The position numbers were made by a program, and so were the translations under genes. DNA of 64,000 nt, taken from NCBI GenBank assembly GCA_965646165.1, contig CBFFYP010000014.1, forward strand, positions 3,280 to 67,279, written 5' to 3'. Numbering within the stretch: the stretch's first letter is position 1; each line of letters opens with the position of its first letter. This document shows positions 55,779 through 63,944 of the stretch, piece after piece. Source of the stretch: MGBC114844 sp910585855 (GTDB lineage Bacteria; Bacillota; Clostridia; Lachnospirales; Lachnospiraceae). The notes under the pieces were generated by a model. It was not told the origin of the DNA and did not search any database. It saw nothing but the letters and a program-made list of their open reading frames with translations.

Positions 55779-57329
55779 ATGGAAAAATCAAATTCTCTCT
55801 CCAACCTTTTTAAAAGCCCTTTCTTTCATGCGACTTTTTATTTAACCGCTGCCGGTTTTCTTTGCAGACTATTAGGGTTCTTCTATAGAATATTCCTATC
55901 CAATGTAATTGGTGCAGAAGGTATGGGAATCTATGAACTTATTTTCCCGATTTATGGTCTTTGCCACGCTATCAGCGTTTCCCCAATCCAAACGGCTATT
56001 TCCAAATTTACAGCAGAAGAGTCCAAAGGAAACGGCTACATCAACAGCCGCCGCACTCTCCATGCAGGACTTTTCCTTTCCTTTTCTCTTTCTGCACTTT
56101 TGGCACTTTCTGTTTGGATTAGTTCTGATTGGATCGCCAATCATTTTTTATTTGAAGAACGCTGTACCTCTTTACTGAAAATTATGGCGGTTGCACTGCC
56201 GTTTAGCTCCATTCATAGCTGTATCAGCGGTTACTACTACGGCATAAAAAAAGCGGGAATCCCTTCCCTCTCTCAGCTTACCGAACAAATTGTAAGAGTT
56301 TCTTCGGTCTATTTACTCGTTTCTATTGCACAGACCAATCACCTGCAGATTACACCGCTTTTTGCCGTATACGGACTTTTATTTGGGGAAGCCGCCTCTT
56401 TCCTATTCTCGACTCTCTCCATCTGTCTTAGTAAAAACTGCGGCAGCAAAAAAGCTACTGCTTTCTGGCCAATACAGCTAAAAAATATTTTACTGTTAGC
56501 CATTCCGCTGTCCCTAAATCGTCTGATGCTGACCTTTTTTCAAAGCATTGAATCCATCAGCATCCCAACCAATTTAAGACTCTACGGCATGAGCAGCACA
56601 ACCGCTCTAGAAACCTATGGCGTCTTTACCGGAATGTCTATGCACTTTATTCTGTTTCCAGCAGCCATCACCAATTCACTGGCTGTTATGCTGCTGCCCG
56701 CCGTATCCGAAGCACAAAGTCAAAAAAACAACCGCCGCATTTCCGATATGGCAAGCAAAAGTCTTCGGTTCTGCCTAACGATCGGCATCCTGTTTACCGG
56801 CATCTTTCTTGTCTACGGAGCCGATATGGGTACGATTGTCTTCCACAATTCACTTGCCGGAAACTATATCACTACCTTGTCTTGGCTCTGTCCGTTCCTC
56901 TATGTTTCTACCACAATCGGAAGCATACTAAACGGACTTGGAAAAACAAAATCTACTTTCCTACACAATATGGCATCCCTGTGTCTGCGTATCCTTTTTA
57001 TCTTCCTGCTTGTACCAAGACTTGGAATGTATGGATATCTGCTAGGCGTATTGATCAGCCAGCTTTTACTTATGCTTCTGCATCTCTATTCCTGCCAAAA
57101 AAGTATTAAATTAGAATTTTACGTATTCCCCGATATGATAAAACCGATTTTTTGTACAGCATCTGCTCTGCTGATAACAAAATTTCTCTCCGAACACATC
57201 CTGCATACATACTTTTCCCTTTCTCCCCTTTTAGAACTTGGAGTGCATTGTATGCTGTCTGCTTTCCTGTTCTTTATCATCCTTTACCTAACAGAACCAG
57301 ACGGAAAATCCTTCCTACTACGAAAATAA
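55779..57329 (+). CDS. SpoVB/MurJ-like polysaccharide flippase
   Basis: 516 residues with about 14 membrane segments. Starts with a short polar head, then FYLTAAGFLCRLLGFFYRIF and GAEGMGIYELIFPIYGLCHA, the family signature for SpoVB-type MOP exporters. Members flip lipid-linked oligosaccharides across the membrane; SpoVB is needed for spore cortex in Bacillus. With the SleB-like gene, this supports a spore-forming host. Divergent from the desulfurase gene (about 190 bp apart). GAGGTG precedes the ATG. A family A element begins 9 bases after the stop. Confidence 0.85.
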   Translation: MEKSNSLSNLFKSPFFHATFYLTAAGFLCRLLGFFYRIFLSNVIGAEGMGIYELIFPIYGLCHAISVSPIQTAISKFTAEESKGNGYINSRRTLHAGLFLSFSLSALLALSVWISSDWIANHFLFEERCTSLLKIMAVALPFSSIHSCISGYYYGIKKAGIPSLSQLTEQIVRVSSVYLLVSIAQTNHLQITPLFAVYGLLFGEAASFLFSTLSICLSKNCGSKKATAFWPIQLKNILLLAIPLSLNRLMLTFFQSIESISIPTNLRLYGMSSTTALETYGVFTGMSMHFILFPAAITNSLAVMLLPAVSEAQSQKNNRRISDMASKSLRFCLTIGILFTGIFLVYGADMGTIVFHNSLAGNYITTLSWLCPFLYVSTTIGSILNGLGKTKSTFLHNMASLCLRILFIFLLVPRLGMYGYLLGVLISQLLLMLLHLYSCQKSIKLEFYVFPDMIKPIFCTASALLITKFLSEHILHTYFSLSPLLELGVHCMLSAFLFFIILYLTEPDGKSFLLRK

Positions 57330-57337
57330 AAGAGAGA

Positions 57338-57497
57338 GGACGCCAAAGAGGACGCCAAAATCGAAAGGAAAATCCGCTCCGAGCCCGCTCTCGCTTAGCA
57401 TTTCCTCGTAGCGGACACTAGGGTGCTAAAACACAGCACCCAAGTGCCGACGGGAAATGATGACCCTGCGCAGACATTCCTTTCGATTTTAGCTACA
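57338..57497 (+). repeat. Family A element with doubled end
   Basis: GAGGACGCC occurs twice, at 57337 and 57348, so one end has been duplicated or two insertions overlap. Arms at about 57353-57377 and 57468-57492 pair with some mismatches. The inner hairpin is GGGTGCT/AGCACCC, changed on both sides relative to other copies. Between this copy and the next (57500-57770) there is no gene visible. Confidence 0.8.
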
Positions 57498-57773
57498 TAT
57501 TACCAACCAGCAGAAAAAAATAATTACAAACACTTGCTGCAAACATTTAGAGCCTGTTTCATATCTTCTTAATTTGCCTTAAAATAAGCCATTCTTTTTT
57601 ATTCAAATCATTCGTAATATCTTTCTCCTCTTACAATGAACAGATATAAATAAAAACTTACCAGAATTATATGTGTCAAAAACTCATTAAAAATTTCACT
57701 TTATCACTTTATTATCATTTATAGTTGCAACTCTTTACAGCAATATCCTATATCCTTTTCCGGCTGGTAAGCG

Positions 57774-57926
57774 TAGCTGAAAGCGGAAGGAAGGTCTATG
57801 CAGGGTCATCATTTCCCGTCGGCACTTAGGCACGGTATTTTCGTGCCTTATGTGTCCGCTACGAGGAAATGCTAAGCGCAAGCAGGCCCGGAATAGACCT
57901 TCCTTCCGCTTTCAGCGTCCTCCCCA
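57774..57926 (-). repeat. Family A element, full length
   Basis: Arms 57776-57799 and 57892-57915 are perfect inverted complements over 24 bases. Inner hairpin AGGCACG/CGTGCCT. GCGTCCTCCCC closes the end facing the esterase stop at 57951. This is one of the best preserved copies. Confidence 0.88.
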
Positions 57927-57950
57927 GATAAAAAATCCACAATTTTTGTT

Positions 57951-59063
57951 CTATGCCACAATGATTGCCATTAAATAAAAAGGAATTACTTCCCCTTTTT
58001 CACAAGGTAAAATTTCTATTTCCACCCGATGTCGTTTTTTCTCTCCATGATGTATTAAGACCTGTAAATACTGACAATCCCCCCATTCTTCCTCAAAATT
58101 TCCATCCAGTAAAACTCCATTTTCCCGTTCTCCATCTAAAACCGCCAAAGCGGAAAGCGCAGGTTTTTTTACCGATTTTCGATACTGAACCGCAATGCAA
58201 TCTCCTTCTACTTCAAATACAATTCGATCTCCTGTTCGTTTTCCAATCCATCCATTACGAAATGCATCCAAATGTCCCATCTTTTCTTCTGTATCCGTCA
58301 AAAAGCCAAAAAGTGAAGGCACACATTCCCGAATGGTAAGTCTTTCTGCCTTTTCATATCCATTTGCAGTCATAGCAGCAGGAAGTTCTTTTTCTATATA
58401 AGTTTCTATATAAAAATCTTGTCGATTAACAGTTGACTCTTCTAGTATCTGGTCTTTTCCCTTTTCTAAAAATCGGATCACTTCCTCTGCCACAAGCTTA
58501 TGCCCGAAATCATTTGGGTGAAGTCCATCCGACGTCAATTCCATTCGGCTAAATTCCCCTGCCCTCATCCTCTGATAGACCGTATCTCGAATACTGATAC
58601 AAGGCAGATGATACCACTGTCCGACTGCTTGGTGATATTCCTGTGCACTTAATCCAGTGTCATAAAAAACATTGTGCAGCAGCACTACGGCAGGCTTTGA
58701 ACTCCAAGAAAGCAGACGTCGTACCAGCCCCTCATAAGTTTCCTGAAAAAATAAATTCCCTGTATCATTTACACTAAAGTCTACTACAACAAAATCCGGC
58801 TGATACATCAAAAGATCTGTTTTTACACGTGCTGTTCCATAGTGAGAAGAAGTCCCGCCAATCCCGCCATTGATATAATGAAATTTCGCCTTTGGAAATG
58901 TCTGTACCCACCATTGAAATACCCGATAAGCATACGTCTTTTCCTGACAGGATGCCAAACTTCCCTGTGTAATCGATCCTCCAAAAAATCCGATTGTCAG
59001 TTCCTCCCCCTGCTCTGCCCGGCACATTACCTCTTTTAAACGTGCCATATTAACTTGATTCAT
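57951..59063 (-). CDS. SGNH/GDSL hydrolase with C-terminal beta domain
   Basis: 370 residues. The nucleophile Ser is S30 in IGFFGGSITQGS, oxyanion residues are in HYINGGIGGTSSHYG and VVDFSVNDTG, and Asp/His are in LTSDGLHPNDFGHKLV. The C-terminal ~150 residues are beta-rich and resemble a jelly-roll carbohydrate-binding part. It is likely an acyl- or acetyl-esterase acting on carbohydrate. No signal peptide is seen, so it would act inside the cell, on imported or nascent sugars. The start is 6 bases after the upstream esterase gene's stop, so they form an operon. GGTGGTGATG precedes the ATG. Confidence 0.82.
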   Translation of the reverse strand: MNQVNMARLKEVMCRAEQGEELTIGFFGGSITQGSLASCQEKTYAYRVFQWWVQTFPKAKFHYINGGIGGTSSHYGTARVKTDLLMYQPDFVVVDFSVNDTGNLFFQETYEGLVRRLLSWSSKPAVVLLHNVFYDTGLSAQEYHQAVGQWYHLPCISIRDTVYQRMRAGEFSRMELTSDGLHPNDFGHKLVAEEVIRFLEKGKDQILEESTVNRQDFYIETYIEKELPAAMTANGYEKAERLTIRECVPSLFGFLTDTEEKMGHLDAFRNGWIGKRTGDRIVFEVEGDCIAVQYRKSVKKPALSALAVLDGERENGVLLDGNFEEEWGDCQYLQVLIHHGEKKRHRVEIEILPCEKGEVIPFYLMAIIVA

Positions 59064-59069
59064 ACTTCA

Positions 59070-60116
59070 TCACCACCCTTCTATCTCAAGACTTTCCAAA
59101 TAAGCTGCCAGTTCTTCTGCCATCTCCTCTGCTTCTAAAGTCCGAAGATGCCCCGGCGTCCCCTGCCCGGTTCTCTGAAACCAAAAATAGGTTACCCGTG
59201 GATCTGCCATTTCCTTACAAACCTGCTCGATCGACAAATCCCATCCAATATCATGATTTAATAAAGTCGTACAGCAGACCACATGCGCTTTTGGATACTG
59301 CGCTAAAATTTTCTCCAAAAATGTCCAATACCGTTCTCTCCAAAGCACAGCTTTCTCCCCCATACGATCCTCTTTCATATAATCCTCTGGATGACTATCA
59401 TTTTGCCCAATTGCTACAATCACCACATCCGGCGTATAATCAGAAAAATCCCAAGAAACCATTTCTCCAAGTTCTGTCTGATAATGCATTTGATTCCAGA
59501 TCGTTTCCATCCCAATCAAATCCGGCGTTCCAAACCATCCTGTCCCGTCCATAAGAGCAATCCCGCCCTGTGCAATATCATGCAGTTGTGCATGAAGTTT
59601 CCGAGCTGTTATCCACGCATAAGAATACCAGCTATTTGAAAACCGCCCGTTATGATTCGGAGGATCTGCCCTTCCAAACCAATCCACCGCTTCAGACACC
59701 TCCCCTGCCGAAACCGAATCCCCATATACTTCTATCTTTCGTTTCGGTTTTTCCGGTGCTTCTAACATCCTGCCCCCATCCGACACCAGCAAAGAACAAA
59801 GCCGTATCTCATGACAGCTATCCTGCCGTTTAAAAAAAAGAACACTATGTACTCCATCCTGTTCCTCTTCCAAAAAAGAAATCTCTGTCTGTCCTTCCTT
59901 CTTCAAAATCCAGCACTTCTGCACCCCGTCTACAATCGCACCAACATAATTATTCCAATAAACATTCCGATTTTCCAAAACCAAAACCGCCTTACGTCCA
60001 AAAAACCGAAACTCAAGAGAAGAAGCCGGAAAAATAAACTCCGGTCTTTTTCGATTACGCCGATCAATCCTTCCGCTATACACCAATTCTTCCCGATCCA
60101 AATCTATCTCTATCAT
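59070..60116 (-). CDS. CE2-like carbohydrate acetylesterase (SGNH fold)
   Basis: 348 residues from ATG 60116 (MIEIDLDREELVYSGRIDRR), with AGGAAAG just upstream; an earlier TTG start adds 12 residues. The N-terminal ~120 residues form a beta domain (FPASSLEFRFFGRKAVLVLE, NYVGAIVDG). The SGNH domain follows: Ser in IEVYGDSVSAGE (about 134), Asn in VVIVAIGQNDSHPED, and a C-terminal His in GTPGHLRTLEAEEM. This two-domain order is that of carbohydrate esterase family 2 deacetylases, usually acting on xylan or glucomannan. No signal peptide is visible, so the substrate may be an imported acetylated oligosaccharide. First gene of the pair. Confidence 0.82.
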   Translation of the reverse strand: MIEIDLDREELVYSGRIDRRNRKRPEFIFPASSLEFRFFGRKAVLVLENRNVYWNNYVGAIVDGVQKCWILKKEGQTEISFLEEEQDGVHSVLFFKRQDSCHEIRLCSLLVSDGGRMLEAPEKPKRKIEVYGDSVSAGEVSEAVDWFGRADPPNHNGRFSNSWYSYAWITARKLHAQLHDIAQGGIALMDGTGWFGTPDLIGMETIWNQMHYQTELGEMVSWDFSDYTPDVVIVAIGQNDSHPEDYMKEDRMGEKAVLWRERYWTFLEKILAQYPKAHVVCCTTLLNHDIGWDLSIEQVCKEMADPRVTYFWFQRTGQGTPGHLRTLEAEEMAEELAAYLESLEIEGW

Positions 60117-60307
60117 AGCTTTCCTGCTCCATCCATTCCTTATTTCCCACAATCACAGTTCAAAAACAGCATACTCCGCTGTTTCCCCACTCTATCCATT
60201 CCTATTCTCCACAATCCCAACAGTTGTAAACACATAACAAAAACAGCCATCCTTTCCAATTCAGCCACATATTCCCCCCAGTAACTCTACCTACCGGCAA
60301 AAATACA

Positions 60308-60473
60308 CAGCAAAAATCCGAAGGGAGGGTCTGCAAAGGGTCATCATTTCCCGTCGGCACTCAGGCACTGTGCTGCTGTATTTTAGTGTCTTATGTGTCC
60401 GCTATGAAAATAGGAAATGCTAAGCACAAGCAGAACCCGGTGCAGACCTCCCTTCGGATTTTAGCGTTCCCTT
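60308..60473 (-). repeat. Family A element abutting the pgm stop
   Basis: Arms 60310-60335 and 60441-60465 are complementary with one mismatch. Here the junction next to the core reads CTGCA/TGCAG where most copies have CTAT/ATAG; both sides changed together. AGCGTTCCC closes the element 2 bases before the pgm stop at 60475. Upstream DNA 60153-60300 shows no gene. Confidence 0.85.
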
Positions 60474-60474
60474 T

Positions 60475-62199
60475 TCACAATATAAGTTGAGTCAAAGCCT
60501 GCTTCAACCCTTCCAAAGCTGCCGAAGCCGCTGAAAGACTTTCTTCTTTCACTCCCATATAAAACTTCACCTTTGGCTCTGTCCCGGAAGGTCTGACGCA
60601 GCACCAAGCCCCCCGTTCCAATTCATAATAAAGCACATTCGATTTCGGCAGTCCGGTAGGCGTCACCGTCTTATCTTCCAGCAAAAGCCGTGTTCCCGCC
60701 TGATAATCCCGAAATGCAATAACCGAATACTCCCCAATCTTTTGAAGCGGCTGTCTGCGCATATCCTCTAAGATCTTCTGAATCCTCTCCGCTCCGTCTA
60801 CTCCTTTCATAGTAACCGAAACCAAATCCTCCTTATAATAGCCATACTTTTCATAAATCCGAAGCATCTGATCCCAAAGAGTAAGCCCTTTCTCTTTATA
60901 ATAAGCCGCTGCCTCACAAAGTGCCATTACTGCTACTACAGCATCTTTATCCCGTGCATGTGTTCCCACCAGACATCCATAACTCTCTTCATACCCAAAT
61001 AAATATTCATATGTACCATTCTGTTCAAAAAATTTAATCTGCTCCCCAATATATTTAAACCCAGTCAGCACCTCGATCACTTTTACCCCATATTCCTTAG
61101 AAATTTCATCTGCCATATTAGAAGATACAATCGTCTTTACCAACGCACCATTTGAAGGCAGTTTCTTACACTCTTTCCGCACAGAAAGTTCATACTCTGC
61201 AATCAAAAGTCCCGACATATTTCCAGTAAAAGGAATATATTCCCCGCTCTTTGTATCCTTTGCATAAACTCCCAATCGATCCGCATCCGGATCGGTTGCC
61301 AATACCAAATCTGCATCCGTTTCCTTTGCCAGTTTTAATGCCAGTGCAAATGCTTTCGGATCTTCTGGATTTGGATAAGAAACCGTAGGAAAATCACCGT
61401 CCGGCAGTTCCTGCTCCGGCACAACGGTAACATTTGTAAATCCCAATTCCTTTAACACACGGCGCACTGGCAGATTCCCCGTTCCATGAAGAGGCGTATA
61501 AACAATCTTTAAACTGTCTGCCATCCGTAAAATCGTCTCTGGACTTAACACCAATTTCTTCAACTCTTCCATATAACGATCATCTATTTCCGTGCCAATC
61601 ACCTGAAACAATCCCTTTTCCTGTGCCTCTTTCCGATCCATCATCTGAATTGCCCCAAAATCAGTTACCGCATTTACTTCTTCAATAATCTCCTTATCCT
61701 TTGGAGCCGTAATCTGTGCCCCGTCTTCCCAATACACTTTATACCCATTATATTCCGGAGGATTATGACTGGCAGTAATCACAATTCCCGCAATACATCC
61801 CAATTCCCGCAAAGCAAATGAAAGTTCCGGTGTCGGACGAAGCGTTTCAAACCGATAAGTTTTAATCCCATTTGCATTTAAACATAAAGCCGCTTTCTCC
61901 GAAAACTCCACCGACATCTTTCTTGAATCAAAAGCAATCGCTACCCCTTTTTTCTCTCCGCCCTGCTTTTTAATATAATTTGCCAATCCCTGTGTTGCCT
62001 TTGTCACAGTATAAATATTCATCCGGTTTGTTCCAGCCCCAATCACTCCACGAAGCCCGCCCGTTCCAAACGATAACTCCTTATAAAATCGATCCTCTAT
62101 TTCCTTTTCATCCCCTGCAATCGCCCGCAGCTCCGCTTTCGTTTCCTTATCAAAAATTTCATCCGTACACCACTGTTCATACCTTGTTTTATAATCCAT
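60475..62199 (-). CDS. pgm: Phosphoglucomutase/phosphomannomutase
   Basis: 574 residues, the usual length for the Firmicute PgcA-type enzyme. It interconverts glucose 1- and 6-phosphate, feeding cell-envelope sugar synthesis. The phospho-Ser is S144 in GIVITASHNPPEYNGYKVYW. The metal loop is LATDPDADRLGVYA and the sugar loop is GYEESYGCL. The phosphate-binding end is CVRPSGTEPKVKFYMGV. The gene stands alone, with AGGAG upstream of its ATG. Confidence 0.93.
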   Translation of the reverse strand: MDYKTRYEQWCTDEIFDKETKAELRAIAGDEKEIEDRFYKELSFGTGGLRGVIGAGTNRMNIYTVTKATQGLANYIKKQGGEKKGVAIAFDSRKMSVEFSEKAALCLNANGIKTYRFETLRPTPELSFALRELGCIAGIVITASHNPPEYNGYKVYWEDGAQITAPKDKEIIEEVNAVTDFGAIQMMDRKEAQEKGLFQVIGTEIDDRYMEELKKLVLSPETILRMADSLKIVYTPLHGTGNLPVRRVLKELGFTNVTVVPEQELPDGDFPTVSYPNPEDPKAFALALKLAKETDADLVLATDPDADRLGVYAKDTKSGEYIPFTGNMSGLLIAEYELSVRKECKKLPSNGALVKTIVSSNMADEISKEYGVKVIEVLTGFKYIGEQIKFFEQNGTYEYLFGYEESYGCLVGTHARDKDAVVAVMALCEAAAYYKEKGLTLWDQMLRIYEKYGYYKEDLVSVTMKGVDGAERIQKILEDMRRQPLQKIGEYSVIAFRDYQAGTRLLLEDKTVTPTGLPKSNVLYYELERGAWCCVRPSGTEPKVKFYMGVKEESLSAASAALEGLKQALTQLIL

Positions 62200-62294
62200 C
62201 TATTTCATTCTCCTTTTATAAAAAATTTTTTCCATTTATTTTAATCCCCTTCTCCCTCTTTGTCAAACAAGAAATCCCTGCAAGACTTGTTACC

Positions 62295-62671
62295 ACATCG
62301 GACGCCAGATTAAGAAAAACATCGAAAATTGCTTCCACATCGGACGCCAGATTAGGAAAAGCGTTGAGAATTGCTGCTCCAGTTTCCAAAAAGTAAGAAT
62401 GTCTAAGGCTTCTGCCTTTCAACACATCCAACCGGACAGACCGGTGCGCAATTCGCCCGCACAACAGCCAGAACTTTTACATTGTAATAAAAATTATTCC
62501 AACCATAACACACCATCTTCCCTTATAGCGGGCTAAACACGCACCTTTTTTTGCACGCACTGCGCCTAGCAGCACGTGCAAAAAATCCTAAATTCGAACA
62601 GAAGCCTAAGACCTTCTAACTTTTCTCCAAAGTCGCTGCAATTCCCAACGCTTTTCCTAATCTGGCTGGTA
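62295..62671 (+). repeat. Family B element with duplicated left arm
   Basis: GGACGCCAGATTA occurs at 62299 and again at 62342. The inner left arm (62349-62374) pairs with the right arm (62638-62663) over 26 bases with one mismatch. The outer duplicate arm has several differences and would pair poorly. Core hairpins as in other B copies (GGGCTAAACACGC, GCGCAATTCGCCCGC). A few hundred bases from the pgm start. Confidence 0.85.
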
Positions 62672-62814
62672 ATTCCAATCCAAACTTCTGTATCAATCAT
62701 AAAATACTTTCCACTATGTTTTATTCCATCATCTCTATTACTACAATGAATATTATCTAAACTGCCATACAAAATCAGTAAAAATAACTACAATACATAA
62801 TATTCCCCGACTAA

Positions 62815-62866
62815 ACTATACAGCCAGAATCCGAAGAAAAATCTATAAAGAATGATGTTTTCCCAT
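62815..62866 (+). repeat. Degraded family A fragment
   Basis: ACAGCCAGAATCCGAAG, AAATCTATAAAG and GATGTTTTCCC follow the start of an inverted family A copy, then the match ends. No right arm. The rest of 62672-62955 has no gene I can see. Confidence 0.4.
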
Positions 62867-62955
62867 TTATAATACAAAATAAAAATTTCTTAAATACAAC
62901 GAAAAAATACACGTAAGAACATACGAAACAGACTCTTAAAAACGCTTCAATATCA

Positions 62956-63318
62956 TTCTTTTTTATATCTTTCGGAATCAAGAAACAGCCAGATGCGAAC
63001 CCCCTAGGCAGACTGCAGTGACTTTGGAAAAAAGTTAGAAGTTCTTGACTTCTGCCAGAAAACCTAAGATTTTTTGCATATCCTGCTTCCATGCAGGGTA
63101 TGCAAAAAAAGGGGCATGTTTAGCCCGTATGAAAGAGAAACCATCTTATTACAGTGAATCACATCCTTCAGTATGCCCATTCTGTTATAGCTGCCATAAG
63201 GGCGAATTGCGCCCCGGTCTGTCCGGCTGGATGCGCTATCATGCAGAAGTCTTAGAACTTCTTACTTTTTGGAAACCGGAACAGCAGGATGCCTAGGGGG
63301 TTCGCATCTGGCGTTCTC
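62956..63318 (-). repeat. Family B element, full length
   Basis: Arms 62989-63010 and 63290-63311 are perfect inverted complements over 22 bases. Core almost identical to the copy at 2477-2842, including the ATTCTTTTTT flank and TTCGGAATCAAGAAACAGCC end. The GGCGTTC end is 20 bases past the YesL stop. Confidence 0.9.
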
Positions 63319-63337
63319 CCCGGAAAAAATATTCCAA

Positions 63338-63916
63338 TCACTCCTTACTGCAAACAATTAAATATTTCTTCAAAAACCAGCAATTTGCATACCCAGTCAA
63401 TCCAAATCCCGCCACCAGATAAATTGGAATCGCCGCTGCCAGATAAAAAACTCCCATCCAAAGGCAAATCAGCAAAAGATTATTTAAAACCACCATAATT
63501 AAAGTAGCCGGAAGATGAAGAATTGACATCCGCATAGCACCTGCCACTCCATCCTTCACACTTCCCTCCCAGTCTGCCAAAAACGCAAATACCCATGCAA
63601 ACAAAAGTTCCCAAATAAGAATCAGGCAGCCAGTTACTATCCCAACTACTTTCCAAATCCCTTCCATTCCCACATACCCTAAAAAGAACAGATCAAATAC
63701 CAAAAGCGCACCAGAAACCAGCATAATACCCCATACCGCCAGATTCTTTTTCAGACCTTTCCGAAAATACCGAAAAAAAGTAACTCCGATTCTTCCTTCT
63801 GTCCCCTCCGCCATCCGCAAAAATACACCATACATAGCAGAAATAGACGCCCCCATTGTTACTACAGGAAGCGAGCAAAGCAAAAACAGAAAATTAACAA
63901 GAATAATATCTCCCAA
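63338..63916 (-). CDS. YesL/DUF624-type membrane protein, N-terminus uncertain
   Basis: About 190 residues with five or six membrane segments: LGDIILVNFLFLLCSLPVVT, WGIMLVSGALLVFDLFF, VGIVTGCLILIWELLFAWVF, LPATLIMVVLNNLLLICLWM and FYLAAAIPIYLVAGFGLTGY. The VTMGASISAMYG motif after the first segment is typical of YesL. These proteins often sit with sugar ABC transporters. The frame begins only at a TTG at 63916 with no proper ribosome site; the ~12 residues usually found before GDIILVN appear in another frame (LYGSIIKLVRM). An 8-base insertion near 63915-63925 would explain this. It may be a pseudogene or use an odd start. Confidence 0.7.
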   Translation of the reverse strand: MGDIILVNFLFLLCSLPVVTMGASISAMYGVFLRMAEGTEGRIGVTFFRYFRKGLKKNLAVWGIMLVSGALLVFDLFFLGYVGMEGIWKVVGIVTGCLILIWELLFAWVFAFLADWEGSVKDGVAGAMRMSILHLPATLIMVVLNNLLLICLWMGVFYLAAAIPIYLVAGFGLTGYANCWFLKKYLIVCSKE

Positions 63917-63944
63917 CCGCCCATACGCACCAACTTAATTATAC

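Noticed and set aside
57500..57770. Possible gene or RNA between the two A elements after the spoVB-like gene
   Set aside because: Only AT-rich sequence with many stops and no hairpin with a T run.
8811..60473. Family A as ERIC, BOX, REP or Correia elements
   Set aside because: Core sequence, length and ends do not match those described repeats as I know them, and their arms do not vary in this paired manner.
2028..63318. CRISPR array from repeated palindromes
   Set aside because: Copies are spread over 60 kb, not regularly spaced, and have no short unique spacers; no cas genes are present.
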